In this document: in pieces, positions 42,746 to 52,151 of the stretch
Position numbering within the stretch: position 1 is the first letter of the stretch
How the letters are laid out: the number at the start of each line of letters is the position of its first letter
Source: CBDDDW01 sp965226805
GTDB taxonomy: Bacteria > Chloroflexota > Dehalococcoidia > Lucifugimonadales > JAGWBF01
Reading direction: 5' to 3'
DNA length: 64,000 nucleotides
Assembly: GCA_965226805.1 (NCBI GenBank)
Contig: CBDDDW010000029.1
Span: 62,001-126,000 of the forward strand
Translations under genes and position numbers: made by a program
Notes under the pieces: model-generated
Database searches by the model: none
The model's input: the letters and a program-made list of their open reading frames with translations, nothing else
What the model was told of the DNA's origin: nothing

Positions 42746-43597
42746 CTAGACCTTCAGGTCCAGGCTGATGTCCAAGGCCTTGGCAGAGTGCGTGAGGGCG
42801 CCTACGGAAATGAGGTCAACCCCCGTCTCGGCGACGGCCCTCACGTTCTCCAAGTCGATGCCGCCCGAAGCCTCGAGCACTGCTCTCCCGTCGACGATGG
42901 CGACGGCGCGTCTCATCTCGTCCACCGGCATGTTGTCCAGCAAGATGATATGGGCCCCGGCCTCCAGCGCCTCTTCCAGCTCCGCCAGGTTTGTCACCTC
43001 CACCTCTATCTTGAGGGTGTGAGGTGCTCCCTTCTGAGCCAGCCTCACGCCCTCCTTCAGGCTGAGTCCTCGAGACGCGAGGGCGGCAATGTGATTATCC
43101 TTGATCAGAATGCCGTCCGCCAGGTTCAGCCGGTGGTTGGCGCCCCCTCCCATCCTCACGGCGTACTTGTCCAGGTATCGCAGGCCGGGCACAGTCTTGC
43201 GGGTGTCGACTATCCTGGCCTTGTACCCCTCTACTGCCTTCACGTAGAGGGCGGTGTCGGTGGCGATGCCACTCATGCGCTGGAGGAAGTTGAGGGCCAC
43301 TCGTTCTCCCCGGAGGATGCTTGAGACGCTGCCCTCTACGCGGGCGGCCGTCTCGCCCGGAGTCAGCACGGCGCCGTCGACGAGTAGGGCCCTCGTTCGT
43401 AGCTCGGGGTCTACCCGGCGGAACACTGCCAGGCACACCTCTATTCCAGCCAGAACGCCATAGGACTTCGCCCGTATGTCGCCCACCCCCCGCGTTTCGA
43501 TAGGGATCAGGCTGGCGGTGGTAGGGTCGTTGAAGGCCAGGTCCTCGGTGAGGGCCTGGCCTATGAGGTGCTGCACGTCTGGGGTCAGGTGGATCAC
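42746..43597 (-). CDS. nadC: nicotinate-nucleotide pyrophosphorylase (carboxylating)
   Basis: It makes nicotinate mononucleotide from quinolinate and PRPP. The 283-aa protein has LTEDLAFNDPTTASLIP, ALNFLQRMSGIAT, DTRKTVPGLRYLDKYAVRMGGGANHR (pieces), ILIKDNHI and LEASGGIDLENV. All are typical. It is followed upstream on the same strand by a VOC protein and nadA, so NAD genes are grouped with nadB not seen in this window. Confidence 0.96.
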   Translation of the reverse strand: MIHLTPDVQHLIGQALTEDLAFNDPTTASLIPIETRGVGDIRAKSYGVLAGIEVCLAVFRRVDPELRTRALLVDGAVLTPGETAARVEGSVSSILRGERVALNFLQRMSGIATDTALYVKAVEGYKARIVDTRKTVPGLRYLDKYAVRMGGGANHRLNLADGILIKDNHIAALASRGLSLKEGVRLAQKGAPHTLKIEVEVTNLAELEEALEAGAHIILLDNMPVDEMRRAVAIVDGRAVLEASGGIDLENVRAVAETGVDLISVGALTHSAKALDISLDLKV

Positions 43598-43607
43598 TGG
43601 ATCTCTG

Positions 43608-44081
43608 CTAGGTCCTGGCTTCGGAGGGCTCCTCCTCCAGGCTCAGGGGGAAGCGGCCTACCAAGATATTGTCGCCGGTGGGCCACTGGTCCCTTGGTAG
43701 CTCGTAGTAGACCTCGTTGCCGTTGCCGTCGGGGTCGCGGAAGTAGACACCGAGGGAGACCCCGTGATCGCCTGTCCTGAGGCCCTCCACCCGCCTCTCC
43801 TTGAGCCTCTTGTGGATCTCCTTCAGGTCCTCAAAGGTTTCCATCCGCCACGCAATGTGGTTGAGGCCCACCTGGTTCTCTTCGGGGCCAGGGGCGTCGG
43901 GGCCCGCCTGCATCACAGCCAACTCGTGGGAGGTTTCTTCGTCTGCCGACATGAAGACGGCCCGGCCCGGCCTGCGCTCGGTGACGTGGAGACCAAGTAT
44001 ATCGACATAGAACTTCTCGGAGCGCTCCACGTCTCGCACGTACAGGTTCGCGTGCCCCAGACCCTTTGGTTTGTATCCCAT
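43608..44081 (-). CDS. VOC family (glyoxalase/extradiol dioxygenase-like) protein
   Basis: This 157-aa protein has paired VOC modules: GLGHANLYVRDVERSEKFYVDILGL and NHIAWRMETFEDLKEIHKRL...YFRDPDGNGNEVYYELP. The metal ligands are likely His (GHANL), His (NHIAW) and Glu (NEVYYE). ATG 44081 follows GGGAGG and was chosen over the longer frame at 44114. It is catechol-2,3-dioxygenase-like in its DPDGN-EVYYE end, but the substrate is unknown. It lies between nadC and nadA on the same strand. Confidence 0.88.
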   Translation of the reverse strand: MGYKPKGLGHANLYVRDVERSEKFYVDILGLHVTERRPGRAVFMSADEETSHELAVMQAGPDAPGPEENQVGLNHIAWRMETFEDLKEIHKRLKERRVEGLRTGDHGVSLGVYFRDPDGNGNEVYYELPRDQWPTGDNILVGRFPLSLEEEPSEART

Positions 44082-44223
44082 TTCGCGCCTCCCGTTTGCG
44101 CTCTCTCCCTGCACCGGCGGGCAGCTTCGAAGTCAGTGTGCTATACCCAGGGAAGATACCTCGCTCGTTATCCGGAGCAGACTGGCGGGAGCGAGTCGGC
44201 GGGCGATCTCTCTGGCCGCCAGT

Positions 44224-45432
44224 CTACGCTAGCTGCAGCATCCTCTCCAGGGCGATACGCGAATACCGCCTGGTCTCCTCAGTCACCGCGATCTCGTTCA
44301 CGACCTCTCCCTGCAGCAGTCCATCGAGTACCCAGTACAGGTATGCAGGGTGGATCCGGTACATGGTCGAGCAGGGGCATATTATGGGATCGAGGCAGAA
44401 GATGGTCTTGTCAGGATTCTCTTTAGCCAGGCGGTTCACCAGGCTTATCTCGGTCCCAACCGCCCACTTGCTGCCGCTGGGTGACTCAGTTATCACCTTG
44501 CGTATAACTTCGGTGGAGCCGTCCATGTCAGCGGCCTCCACGACCTCCATGATGCACTCGGGATGAGCGATCACTCTAATGTCGGGGTAACGGGCCCTGG
44601 CGTTTTCGATCTGCTTCACGGTGAAGCGAGTGTGAACGGAGCAGTGCCCCTGCCAGAGTATCAGTTTGGCCTGCTGAAGCTTCTCGGGCGTATGCCCCCC
44701 CAGGGGTTTGAATGGGTTCCACACCACCATGTCGTCCACGGTGAGGCCCAGCTTCAGGCCCGAGTTGCGGCCCAGGTGCTGGTCCGGCAGGAACAGTACG
44801 CGGTCCCCTCGTTCGAATGCCCACTCGAGTGCCTTTGGCGCGTTGGAGGAGGTGCATATGATGCCGCCGTGGCGCCCGCACAGCTCCTTTAGGCTGGCGA
44901 TAGTGTTCATGTAGGCGACCGGCACGATACTGCCGTGGCCATCCAGCACTTCCGCGAGATCGTCCCAGGCGTCGAGCACGTCGTCCGTGGGCGCCATGTC
45001 GGCCATGGAACACCCCGCTGTGATATTTGGCAGAATGACCTTCTGGTGGGGTGCGCTGAGTATGCTGGCGGTCTCCGCCATGAAATGTACGCCGCAGAAG
45101 ACTATGTAATCGGCCTCAGGGTGGGAAGCGGCGTTCTGGGAAAGCTTGAAAGAGTCTCCCGTGAAGTCAGCGTACTTGAACACCTCTTCCCTCTGGTAGT
45201 GGTGTCCCAGGACCGTCACCCTATCGCCCAGTTCGGCCCTCACATCGTGGATGCGCTGGTCGAGCTCTTCAGCGCTAAGATGGAGATATTCGGGGGGTAT
45301 CCGCTGCCAGCGGATGTTGACCTTGATTTCCTCGGCCAGAGACTTGGCCGCGAGCTCGTCCTCAGTACGGCAGAAAGCCGAGTGCTCGATCTCGGTGATC
45401 GGGATGACGGGCGCTTTAGTCTTGGTGATCAT
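44224..45432 (-). CDS. nadA: quinolinate synthase
   Basis: This [4Fe-4S] enzyme condenses iminoaspartate with DHAP to quinolinate. The 402-aa protein has LGHHYQREEVFKYADFTGDSF, FCGVHFMAETA (cluster Cys), ICTSSNAPKAL, HPECIMEVVE and the CPCSTM region. It is longer than minimal NadA at its N-terminus, as in several other phyla. It functions with NadC, 1.5 kb away on the same strand. Confidence 0.96.
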   Translation of the reverse strand: MITKTKAPVIPITEIEHSAFCRTEDELAAKSLAEEIKVNIRWQRIPPEYLHLSAEELDQRIHDVRAELGDRVTVLGHHYQREEVFKYADFTGDSFKLSQNAASHPEADYIVFCGVHFMAETASILSAPHQKVILPNITAGCSMADMAPTDDVLDAWDDLAEVLDGHGSIVPVAYMNTIASLKELCGRHGGIICTSSNAPKALEWAFERGDRVLFLPDQHLGRNSGLKLGLTVDDMVVWNPFKPLGGHTPEKLQQAKLILWQGHCSVHTRFTVKQIENARARYPDIRVIAHPECIMEVVEAADMDGSTEVIRKVITESPSGSKWAVGTEISLVNRLAKENPDKTIFCLDPIICPCSTMYRIHPAYLYWVLDGLLQGEVVNEIAVTEETRRYSRIALERMLQLA

Positions 45433-45469
45433 GGTGAGACATTATCTCGTTCGCTCGCTCGCCCTGTAG

Positions 45470-46750
45470 CTATATATTAGCAGGTATACCCTGCAGTGAC
45501 CAGGGGCTCGTTCTGGTTACCTTGACATTGACAAGCTCTCCCAACCGGTTGCTGTCGTCCTCGAAGAACACCAGCTTGTCGGTCCTGGTGCGCCCCTGCC
45601 ATTTCCCCTTCTTGCGGCCGTCTACGAGGACCTCCAGGGTCTGCCCCATGAGGAGGGAGTTCTTCTGTGTCTGGATGCCTTCTTGTATCGCGTCTAGGGC
45701 CCTCAGGCGTTGCCCCTTCTCCTCCTGGGACACGTCGTCGGGCATCTTGCGGTCGGCGATAGTGCCCGGCCTCGAGGAATAGGCCGCCGAGTGGACCTTA
45801 TCGAACTGTATGTCCTTGATGAGCTCCACGGTTCGCTCGTATTGCTCTTGAGTCTCTCCCGGGAATCCCACGATCACGTCGGTGCTGAGGGAGACCTGTG
45901 GTACAGTCGCGCGCATCTTGTCGATCAGCGCTCTGTACTCAGCTTCGCTGTATCGGCGCCTCATGTTGGCGAGCACCTCGTCGTCACCGGCTTGAATCGG
46001 CAGATTGATATGCTCGCACACCTTGTCCAGTCGAGCCACCGCCTCCAGTATGCGGTCGCTCATGAAGATGGGGTGGGAGGTAAGGAAGCGTATGCGTCGC
46101 AGGCCCTCTATTGGGTTCAGCTCGCCTAGCAGGTCCGCCAGGTCCCGCCTGTCCGGCAGGTCGAGGCCATAGGCGTCCACCGTCTGGCCCAGGAGGGTCA
46201 CCTCCTTTGCTCCCCGGTCCACCAGCAGCTCTACCTCCCTCACCACTTCGGGGATGGGACGGCTTACCTGCCTGCCTCGGCGGTAGGGTATGATGCAGAA
46301 GGTACACATCAGGTCGCAGCCGTGGATGATGGGCACGTAGCAGCCGACCGAAGGCCTGGCGGGCGCGAGGTTACCCACGCACCCCTCCCAGTCCAGTTCC
46401 ATACGCTGACCGAGCAGATCGAGTAACGGACCATACTGCTGGGGCCGCATGAAGGTATCCACGTAGGGGAATCGAGCCCGTAGATCGTCGGTTTTCGGCC
46501 CCACCATGCAGCCCATTAGCGCCAAGACCCGGTCCGGACTACTGACTTTGAGAGGCTTCATCAGCCCCAAGGCGCCAACCACCTTGTCCTCGGCGCTCTG
46601 GCGAACCACGCAGGAGTTCAACACGACAACGTCGGCGTCGCCCGGCCTGTCCACCGGCTTGAGGCCAAGCTGCTCCAGCGCACCGCCCAGTCTCTCTGAG
46701 TCGGCCTTGTTCATCTGGCAGCCGATGGTCCAAATGTGATAGCTGTTCAT
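45470..46750 (-). CDS. miaB: tRNA (N6-isopentenyl adenosine-37-C2)-methylthiotransferase
   Basis: This is a radical SAM methylthiotransferase. The 426-aa protein has the N-terminal UPF0004 cysteines (TIGCQMNKADSE, VLNSCVVRQSAEDK, MGCMVG), the radical SAM motif CDLMCTFC followed by IIPYRRGR, and a C-terminal TRAM domain (LEVLVDGRKKGKWQGRTRTDKLVFF in pieces). ATG 46750 is 21 bases downstream of a tRNA-Ser gene on the same strand, so the two may share a transcript. Confidence 0.94.
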   Translation of the reverse strand: MNSYHIWTIGCQMNKADSERLGGALEQLGLKPVDRPGDADVVVLNSCVVRQSAEDKVVGALGLMKPLKVSSPDRVLALMGCMVGPKTDDLRARFPYVDTFMRPQQYGPLLDLLGQRMELDWEGCVGNLAPARPSVGCYVPIIHGCDLMCTFCIIPYRRGRQVSRPIPEVVREVELLVDRGAKEVTLLGQTVDAYGLDLPDRRDLADLLGELNPIEGLRRIRFLTSHPIFMSDRILEAVARLDKVCEHINLPIQAGDDEVLANMRRRYSEAEYRALIDKMRATVPQVSLSTDVIVGFPGETQEQYERTVELIKDIQFDKVHSAAYSSRPGTIADRKMPDDVSQEEKGQRLRALDAIQEGIQTQKNSLLMGQTLEVLVDGRKKGKWQGRTRTDKLVFFEDDSNRLGELVNVKVTRTSPWSLQGIPANI

Positions 46751-46771
46751 CGTCTCTGGCTATGGAAAGTG

Positions 46772-46863
46772 TGGCGGAGGGAATGGGATTCGAACCCATG
46801 AGCCCAATTTCTCGGGCTAAGCGCTTAGCAGGCGCCCGCACTAGGCCACTATGCGATCCCTCC
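46772..46863 (-). tRNA. tRNA-Ser (anticodon GCU)
   Basis: The minus strand folds as a class II tRNA of 92 nt. The acceptor GGAGGGA pairs with TCCCTCC; discriminator G and an encoded CCA follow. The anticodon stem GCGC encloses loop CT-GCT-AA; a long variable arm (AGCCC...GGGCT) marks serine. The T-arm has GGTTCGAATCC. All arms are intact. Confidence 0.97.
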
Positions 46864-47265
46864 GGCCTTATGTAATCCGAAGTGGAAGTTTAGCTCAGGT
46901 CAGCCACTTGCTCATCGAGGAGCCTGCCCCAACGGATTTGTTTGTCGTCCGCGTTAGACGGACCCCGCACGTCGGTTTGTTAAATGTATCAGAATCTGGT
47001 GGTTCTAGGCAAGACGCGATCAAACGGCGATGCTCTACATCGATCGCCGAGGGGTTCACCCGGGAGAGAGTCGTATGCCCGGCGACTTGGAGCGGTCGTG
47101 AACGCGCCCGATTCAGCTTTTCGAGCTGTGGCGAACAGGTCTCCGTTATGTTTAGCACGGTAACGGATTTCGCTATCCGGCAGCAGTCAATCGTGGTCTA
47201 TAGTTGACTTGATTCGTACTTTGCCATATCATCACCTCTAGAAAGTTGCAGGGAGGACGAGAATA
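46864..47265. other. gene-free spacer
   Basis: This 402-base stretch lies between tRNA-Ser and the Lrp-type gene. I see no RNA fold, repeat or supported frame, only the ribosome binding site GGGAGGACG near its right end. It should contain the minus-strand promoter of the tRNA and the plus-strand promoter of the regulator. Confidence 0.5.
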
Positions 47266-47706
47266 TTGGACGAACTGGACGGAAGGATAATCAAACTTCT
47301 CCAGGCGGACGGACGCGCCTCCAATGCCATGATAGCCCGGGAAGTGGGTGTCAGCGAAGGCACTGTCAGAAGAAGGCTCCGTCACCTGATACAGAACGAC
47401 GTCATCAAAGTGCTGGCCGTCCCCAATCTTGAGCAGATGGGGTACGGGACCGCCGCCCTTATCGGGCTTCAGACTGAGCCTGGGAAAGTGGACGAGGTGG
47501 CGGATGCCGCCGCGGCCCTCGAGGAAGTCCATTATGTCTCGATCACTACGGGAGCCTACGACATTTTCATCTGGGTGGGTCTCGAGTCCCCCGAAAAGCT
47601 CGGCATCTTCCTGAGGTCCAGCGTGGGGGTAATTCCGGGAGTCAGGCGGACGGAGACCTTCGTTAACCTGGCTATCAAGAAGCGTACCTATGGCCTTATC
47701 CTGTAG
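47266..47706 (+). CDS. Lrp/AsnC family transcriptional regulator
   Basis: This 146-aa protein has an N-terminal winged HTH (DELDGRIIKLLQADGRASNAMIAREVGVSEGTVRRRLRHL in pieces) and a C-terminal RAM/ActD domain (VDEVADAAAALEEVHYVSITTGAYDIFIWVGLES). It probably senses an amino acid as an octamer-type regulator. The start is TTG 47266, with GGGAGG 9-10 bases upstream. No clear target gene is adjacent; aconitase follows 366 bases later. Confidence 0.92.
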   Translation: MDELDGRIIKLLQADGRASNAMIAREVGVSEGTVRRRLRHLIQNDVIKVLAVPNLEQMGYGTAALIGLQTEPGKVDEVADAAAALEEVHYVSITTGAYDIFIWVGLESPEKLGIFLRSSVGVIPGVRRTETFVNLAIKKRTYGLIL

Positions 47707-47990
47707 GAACGGCGGCCGCAGAAAGATGCCTCCCACGACGGGGTAGATGGCGAGGTGTCTGGCGTGCCTCTGATAGGAGGGCGTCCCGTCCTCGGTGGAT
47801 ACAGCCATGCCATGGTGAATGAGGCGTCCACATGCCTACCATCCGCGCCCGCAGCCTTAGACCCAATCGATTAACGCACGACCATCACTCCAATGGACCG
47901 CTGAGACTTCCGAACCCTCGAATCCCTTAGGCGTTGCCTCTTAGCCCGGGACACCGCCACCACAGGGCGAGGGCGAGTTTCCGAAAGAAT

Positions 47991-48083
47991 TCGAACTCAA
48001 GGTGACCAGGAGGCCCGGCAGAATGAACACCATAAGGACTCGAACTCGTCGTCGCCAGGAGGCCTTAGGAGAATGAACGCCAT
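47991..48083 (+). promoter_or_regulatory. duplicated ribosome-binding/start region ahead of aconitase
   Basis: Two imperfect copies, 47991-48033 and 48040-48083, each run from TCGAACTC through CCAGGAGGCC to AGAATGAAC and CCAT. The second holds the true acn start. The first holds the start of a 17-codon open frame. The preceding 47707-47990 has no gene. Confidence 0.8.
48023..48076 (+). CDS. 17-aa upstream open reading frame (Arg-rich leader)
   Basis: ATG 48023 has its own CCAGGAGG site and encodes MNTIRTRTRRRQEALGE, ending at a TGA that overlaps the aconitase ATG as ATGA. It contains five Arg in eight residues. It could couple or tune aconitase translation, or be a by-product of the duplication. 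Confidence 0.4.
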   Translation: MNTIRTRTRRRQEALGE

Positions 48084-50343
48084 CGATTCAACGCCCGAAT
48101 TCGTAGGCGAGGTCTACGAGACCATGGAGCGTAACCTGGCCGTCGTCCGGCGCCGGCAGGGCAGACCCCTGAGTCTCGCCGAAAAGATCCTGCTTGGCCA
48201 CCTGGACGACCCAGAAAACCAGGAGCTTGAGGCTGGGGAGAGCTATCTGCTGCTACGCCCCGACCGTGTTGCCCAGCAGGACGTGACGGGGCAGATGTCC
48301 ATCCTTCAGTTCATGCAGGCCGGTCGCAAGCGTGTGGCCGTCCCCACCACCATCCACTGCGACCACCTGATCCAGGCTAGGGTGGAAGGGAAGGCGGACA
48401 CGAGCGACGCCCTTGTTGAAAATAGCGAGGTGTATGATTTCCTTCAGTCCGCCGCTGCGAAATATGGCATGGGCTTCTGGAAGCCGGGTGCGGGAATCAT
48501 CCACCAGGTGGTCCTAGAGAACTACGCATTCCCTGGAGGCTTGATGCTCGGGACCGACTCCCACACCCCCAACGCCGGTGGGCTGGGCATGCTGGCCTGC
48601 GGCGTGGGCGGTGCCGATGCGGCCGACGTGATGGTGGGCCTTCCATGGGAAGTCAAGTATCCGACCCGCATCGGGGTCCGCCTGACCGGTGAGATCGGTG
48701 GCTGGACGGCGCCCAAGGACGTGATCCTCTACCTGGCGGGTGTCCTGACGGTCAAAGGCGGCACCAACGCGATCATAGAGTATTTCGGCCCGGGCGCCCG
48801 GTCCATCAGCTGCACGGGCAGGGCGACTATCACCAATATGGGGGCGGAGCTTGGAGCGACATGCTCCGTATTTCCGTTCGACGAGCGCATGGACACATAC
48901 CTCAGGGCCACGGGCCGGGGTAAGCTGGCTGATTTAGCTCATCGAAACCTACATCTGGTCCGAGCCGACGAGGAGGTGGAGGCCAACCCCGAGGACTACT
49001 TCGACAGGATCGTTGAGATCGACCTTACTCGTCTTGAGCCCCACGTAGTTGGGCCTCATACCCCCGACCTGGCCCGCCCTATTTCCGCGATGGCCAAAGA
49101 GGTCGAGGAAAAGGGGTACGTCGACCAGGTCTCCGACTCCCTCATCGGAAGCTGCACCAACTCCTCCTACGAGGACATGAGCCGGGCTGCCGACGTGGCT
49201 GAGCAGGCGAGGGACCACGGTATCAAGGTAACGGTCCCCCTCCTGGTGACGCCGGGCTCTGAGCAAATCCGTGCCACCATCCAGCGGGACGGCCAAATGG
49301 AGTCCCTGGAAGCCATAGGCGGGACGGTGCTCGCCAACGCATGCGGGCCATGCATCGGCCAGTGGAAGCGCCAGAGCGTGCCCGAAGGACAGCCCAACAC
49401 CATCGTTAACTCCTTCAACCGCAATTTCCCGAGGCGCAACGATGGTCGGGCGGAGACCATGAGCTTCATTACTAGCCCGGAGATCGTCATCGCTTACGCT
49501 CTGAGTGGCCGGCTCTCCTTCAATCCGTTGACCGATACCCTGAAGGCTGCTGATGGCAGCTCCTTCAAACTTTCTCCTCCCAAAGCGGCGCCGGAGATAC
49601 CGCCCGGTGGGTTCTTGAGAGGCGCGGATGTGTACGTTCCTCCCGTCGAGGACGGCGACGAGGTCGAAATGACGGTCGCCTCCGACAGCAACCGCCTCGA
49701 GCTATTGGAGCCCTTCTCCCCTTGGGACGGCAAGGATTTCGAGGAGGTCCCTGTTCTTCTCAAAGCTCAGGGTAAGTGCACCACCGACCACATCTCCCCC
49801 GCCGGACCCTGGCTGAGGTTCAGGGGACACCTGAACAACCTGAGCGACAACATGTTTCTGGGGGCGGTCAACGCCTTCACCGGTGAGTCCGGCACGGGGG
49901 TCAACCAGCTGACTGGGGAGCGGGGGGAAAGCCTGGCAAAGATAGCCAGGCACTACAAGGCCCAGGGGCTCGGGTGGGTCGCCGTGGGTGACGAGAACTA
50001 CGGGGAGGGCAGCAGCCGGGAGCACGCGGCCATGTCCCCCCGGCTGCTGGGCGCTGCGGCCGTGATCGTCCGAAGCTTTGCCCGGATCCACGAGACCAAC
50101 CTCAAGAAGCAGGGGCTGCTGGCCCTGACGTTCATGGACCCTGCGGACTACGACAAGGTGATGGAGACGGACAGGGTGAGCCTGGTCGGTCTCAAGGATC
50201 TGACGCCCGGCGTACCGGTCACGTGCCACCTGCACCATGCCGACGGGACCCAGGACACGATACAGCTAACACACACCTTGAACACTCCACAGATCGAGTG
50301 GTTCAAGGCGGGCGCGGCACTAAACCTCCTGCGAACCCAGTAG
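48073..50343 (+). CDS. acn: aconitate hydratase, mitochondrial-type
   Basis: This [4Fe-4S] enzyme of the TCA cycle interconverts citrate and isocitrate. The 756-aa protein has TTIHCDHLIQA, LMLGTDSHTPNAGGLGMLACGVGGADAADVM (pieces), cluster cysteines in GSCTNSSYED and ACGPCIGQW, and the swivel-domain signature GDENYGEGSSREHAAMSPR. Length and motifs fit the mitochondrial-like branch rather than AcnB. ATG 48073 overlaps the leader frame stop. Confidence 0.95.
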   Translation: MNAIDSTPEFVGEVYETMERNLAVVRRRQGRPLSLAEKILLGHLDDPENQELEAGESYLLLRPDRVAQQDVTGQMSILQFMQAGRKRVAVPTTIHCDHLIQARVEGKADTSDALVENSEVYDFLQSAAAKYGMGFWKPGAGIIHQVVLENYAFPGGLMLGTDSHTPNAGGLGMLACGVGGADAADVMVGLPWEVKYPTRIGVRLTGEIGGWTAPKDVILYLAGVLTVKGGTNAIIEYFGPGARSISCTGRATITNMGAELGATCSVFPFDERMDTYLRATGRGKLADLAHRNLHLVRADEEVEANPEDYFDRIVEIDLTRLEPHVVGPHTPDLARPISAMAKEVEEKGYVDQVSDSLIGSCTNSSYEDMSRAADVAEQARDHGIKVTVPLLVTPGSEQIRATIQRDGQMESLEAIGGTVLANACGPCIGQWKRQSVPEGQPNTIVNSFNRNFPRRNDGRAETMSFITSPEIVIAYALSGRLSFNPLTDTLKAADGSSFKLSPPKAAPEIPPGGFLRGADVYVPPVEDGDEVEMTVASDSNRLELLEPFSPWDGKDFEEVPVLLKAQGKCTTDHISPAGPWLRFRGHLNNLSDNMFLGAVNAFTGESGTGVNQLTGERGESLAKIARHYKAQGLGWVAVGDENYGEGSSREHAAMSPRLLGAAAVIVRSFARIHETNLKKQGLLALTFMDPADYDKVMETDRVSLVGLKDLTPGVPVTCHLHHADGTQDTIQLTHTLNTPQIEWFKAGAALNLLRTQ

Positions 50344-50389
50344 TTTTGAGTCGTCTGCCGCGATCGCTCTAAAGATAACCGCACGTTAA

Positions 50390-50945
50390 ATGGCCCCGAA
50401 CTTTACGATAGAGAACTTTATCGAGAACCGTTGGGCAGATGCGAAGGACGAACTGTCCAGACGCGACGCTTCTTTCGTTAGCACTGTAGAAGCCTACCGT
50501 TATCTCGGGGACCACGGATTCTCACTGCCCGACCAGTCGAAGATTCCCAAACCAAGCAAGCCGCTTGATGAGGCTTGGTATGCGCTGTTAGAAGCTACTT
50601 TCGACGTTGATCAGGCTCTTGAGAGACTAGGCTTCACCTCTTCTTTAATAGATCTCAACCCAACCGGTCGGATGGTGACATACAGCATTGATACGCTATA
50701 TCAGGATGCTTACAGTCTATGCGAAAAAGTCAAGGTTCTTATTACGTATTCGTCCAGACTGTTCTTGGGGAGCCGACTGAAGGGAAAATATCGCCGTCTA
50801 ATAGACACAAGGGTTCAGAATAAGGTACGAAACGTAAGGCGGGCTCTTGTGCATGGAGCAGACGATCCAAGCGTTGGAGACCCACGAGTTCGCGCAACGG
50901 CGATCACCCGATCCGGACTGGGATGGGAAATGGGAGTCGTGCTAG
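50390..50945 (+). pseudogene. unknown protein, 5' part, split by an insertion sequence
   Basis: The first 185 codons of an unrecognised protein: NFTIENFIENRWADAKDELSRRD start, then helical regions with EAWYALLEATFDVDQALERLG and CEKVKVLITYSSRLFLG. It is less GC-rich than its neighbours. The IS-family element at 50946-52147 enters after the CTAG target at 50942-50945. Joining 50390-50945 to 52152-52351 gives 756 bases, exactly 252 codons with no internal stop, so the intact gene coded for 251 aa. Confidence 0.8.
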
Positions 50946-52151
50946 GGATACTCTGAACAAGTCTGGGCATAGTAGCATAGAGAATAGCACTGTGTTCGGG
51001 GAGATAATTGATGGACCAGCCAACATTTGCGGACTTGGAATACGAGAGCAAGAAGCGCAAGACCCGCCGGGAGATATTCCTGGAGCGCATGGATGCTCTG
51101 ATCCCGTGGGAACAGATGGAAGAGCGCATCCGTCCGTTCTATCCCAAGGCGGGCCGAGGCCGTCGACCATATGAGTTGCCGGCGATGGTGCGGATACACT
51201 GCGTGCAGTTGTTCTACAACTTGAGCGATCCTGGTATGGAGGACATGCTCTACGAGGTCGAGTCGGTGAGACGGTTCGTAGGGTTGAAGCTGTCGGGCCC
51301 GCTGCCGGACGAGACGACGATTCTGAACTTCCGCCATCTGCTGGAAGAGCATGAGTTGGGGCAGAGTCTGTTCGAGGAGATCAACCGTCATCTGGAGTCC
51401 CAGGGACTGCGGCTTCGGGAGGGGATGATCGTGGACGCGAGCATCATAGAGGCGCCGTCATCGACGAAGAATCGTGCGGGTGAGCGAGACCCTGAGATGC
51501 ACCAGACGAAGAAGGGGAACGAGTGGCGCTTCGGGATGAAAGTACACGTAGGCGCTGACGCTGAGACGGGAGTGGTACACAGCATGACTACGACGCCAGC
51601 TAACGTGCATGATGTGACAGAAGCGCACCGATTGCTGCACGGTGGAGAGAAACGAGTGTGGGGGGATGCGGGGTATCAGGGAGTGGACAAGCGGTTGGAG
51701 AATCGAGAGTTGGATGTGGAGTGGCGAGTGGCGATGAGGCCCGGCCGGCGACGGCACCTGGAGCCTGGCAGCTACGAGGCGTTGGCGGAGAAGCGCAAAG
51801 CGTCGGTCAGAGCGAAAGTGGAGCATCCGTTCCTGTACGTGAAGCGGCGCTTTGGCTACGCCAAGGTGCGCTACCGAGGGTTGGCTAAGAACGCGCAACG
51901 GCTGGCATTGCTACTGGGGCTGGCCAACTTGATGACGGCAGAGCGCCGTCTGGCGGCATGAGAGGGGCGCAGTGCGCAAATCAGGGCCGGGGAGCCGCGA
52001 TGGCTCCGAAAAGCCGCTTCGAGGCCACAACAGACACGGTCTGAACGCCTCAACCACGACCTGGAACGTCACAAAGATGCCTGAACGTCTCCAAAGAACG
52101 GAACCACTCTGCCCATCCACGCTTGCGCCGAGTTGTTCAGAGGTTCCCTAG
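50942..52151. mobile_element. IS5-family insertion sequence with CTAG target duplication
   Basis: The element spans 50946-52147 (1202 bp). Direct CTAG repeats flank it at 50942-50945 and 52148-52151. The terminal inverted repeats are GGATACTCTGAACAAGTC (left) and, as reverse complement, GGAACCTCTGAACAACTC (right), matching at 15 of 18 bases. A 4-bp CTAG-type duplication fits IS5-family (IS427-like) elements. One transposase gene fills it. Confidence 0.9.
51011..51961 (+). CDS. IS5 family transposase
   Basis: This DDE transposase of 316 aa is encoded by the insertion sequence. The DDE residues are in MIVDASIIEAP, VWGDAGYQGVD and KVEHPFLYVKRRFGYAKVRYRGL (the Y-x2-R-x3-E-type signature region). 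The N-terminal part (YESKKRKTRREIFLERMDALIPW) is the usual IS5 DUF772 region. ATG 51011 is the start. The frame is complete, so the element may be active. Confidence 0.93.
   Translation: MDQPTFADLEYESKKRKTRREIFLERMDALIPWEQMEERIRPFYPKAGRGRRPYELPAMVRIHCVQLFYNLSDPGMEDMLYEVESVRRFVGLKLSGPLPDETTILNFRHLLEEHELGQSLFEEINRHLESQGLRLREGMIVDASIIEAPSSTKNRAGERDPEMHQTKKGNEWRFGMKVHVGADAETGVVHSMTTTPANVHDVTEAHRLLHGGEKRVWGDAGYQGVDKRLENRELDVEWRVAMRPGRRRHLEPGSYEALAEKRKASVRAKVEHPFLYVKRRFGYAKVRYRGLAKNAQRLALLLGLANLMTAERRLAA

Noticed and set aside
46895..47158. Minus-strand frame of 87 codons in the spacer before the Lrp-type gene
   Set aside because: There is no ribosome site, family pattern or helpful composition.
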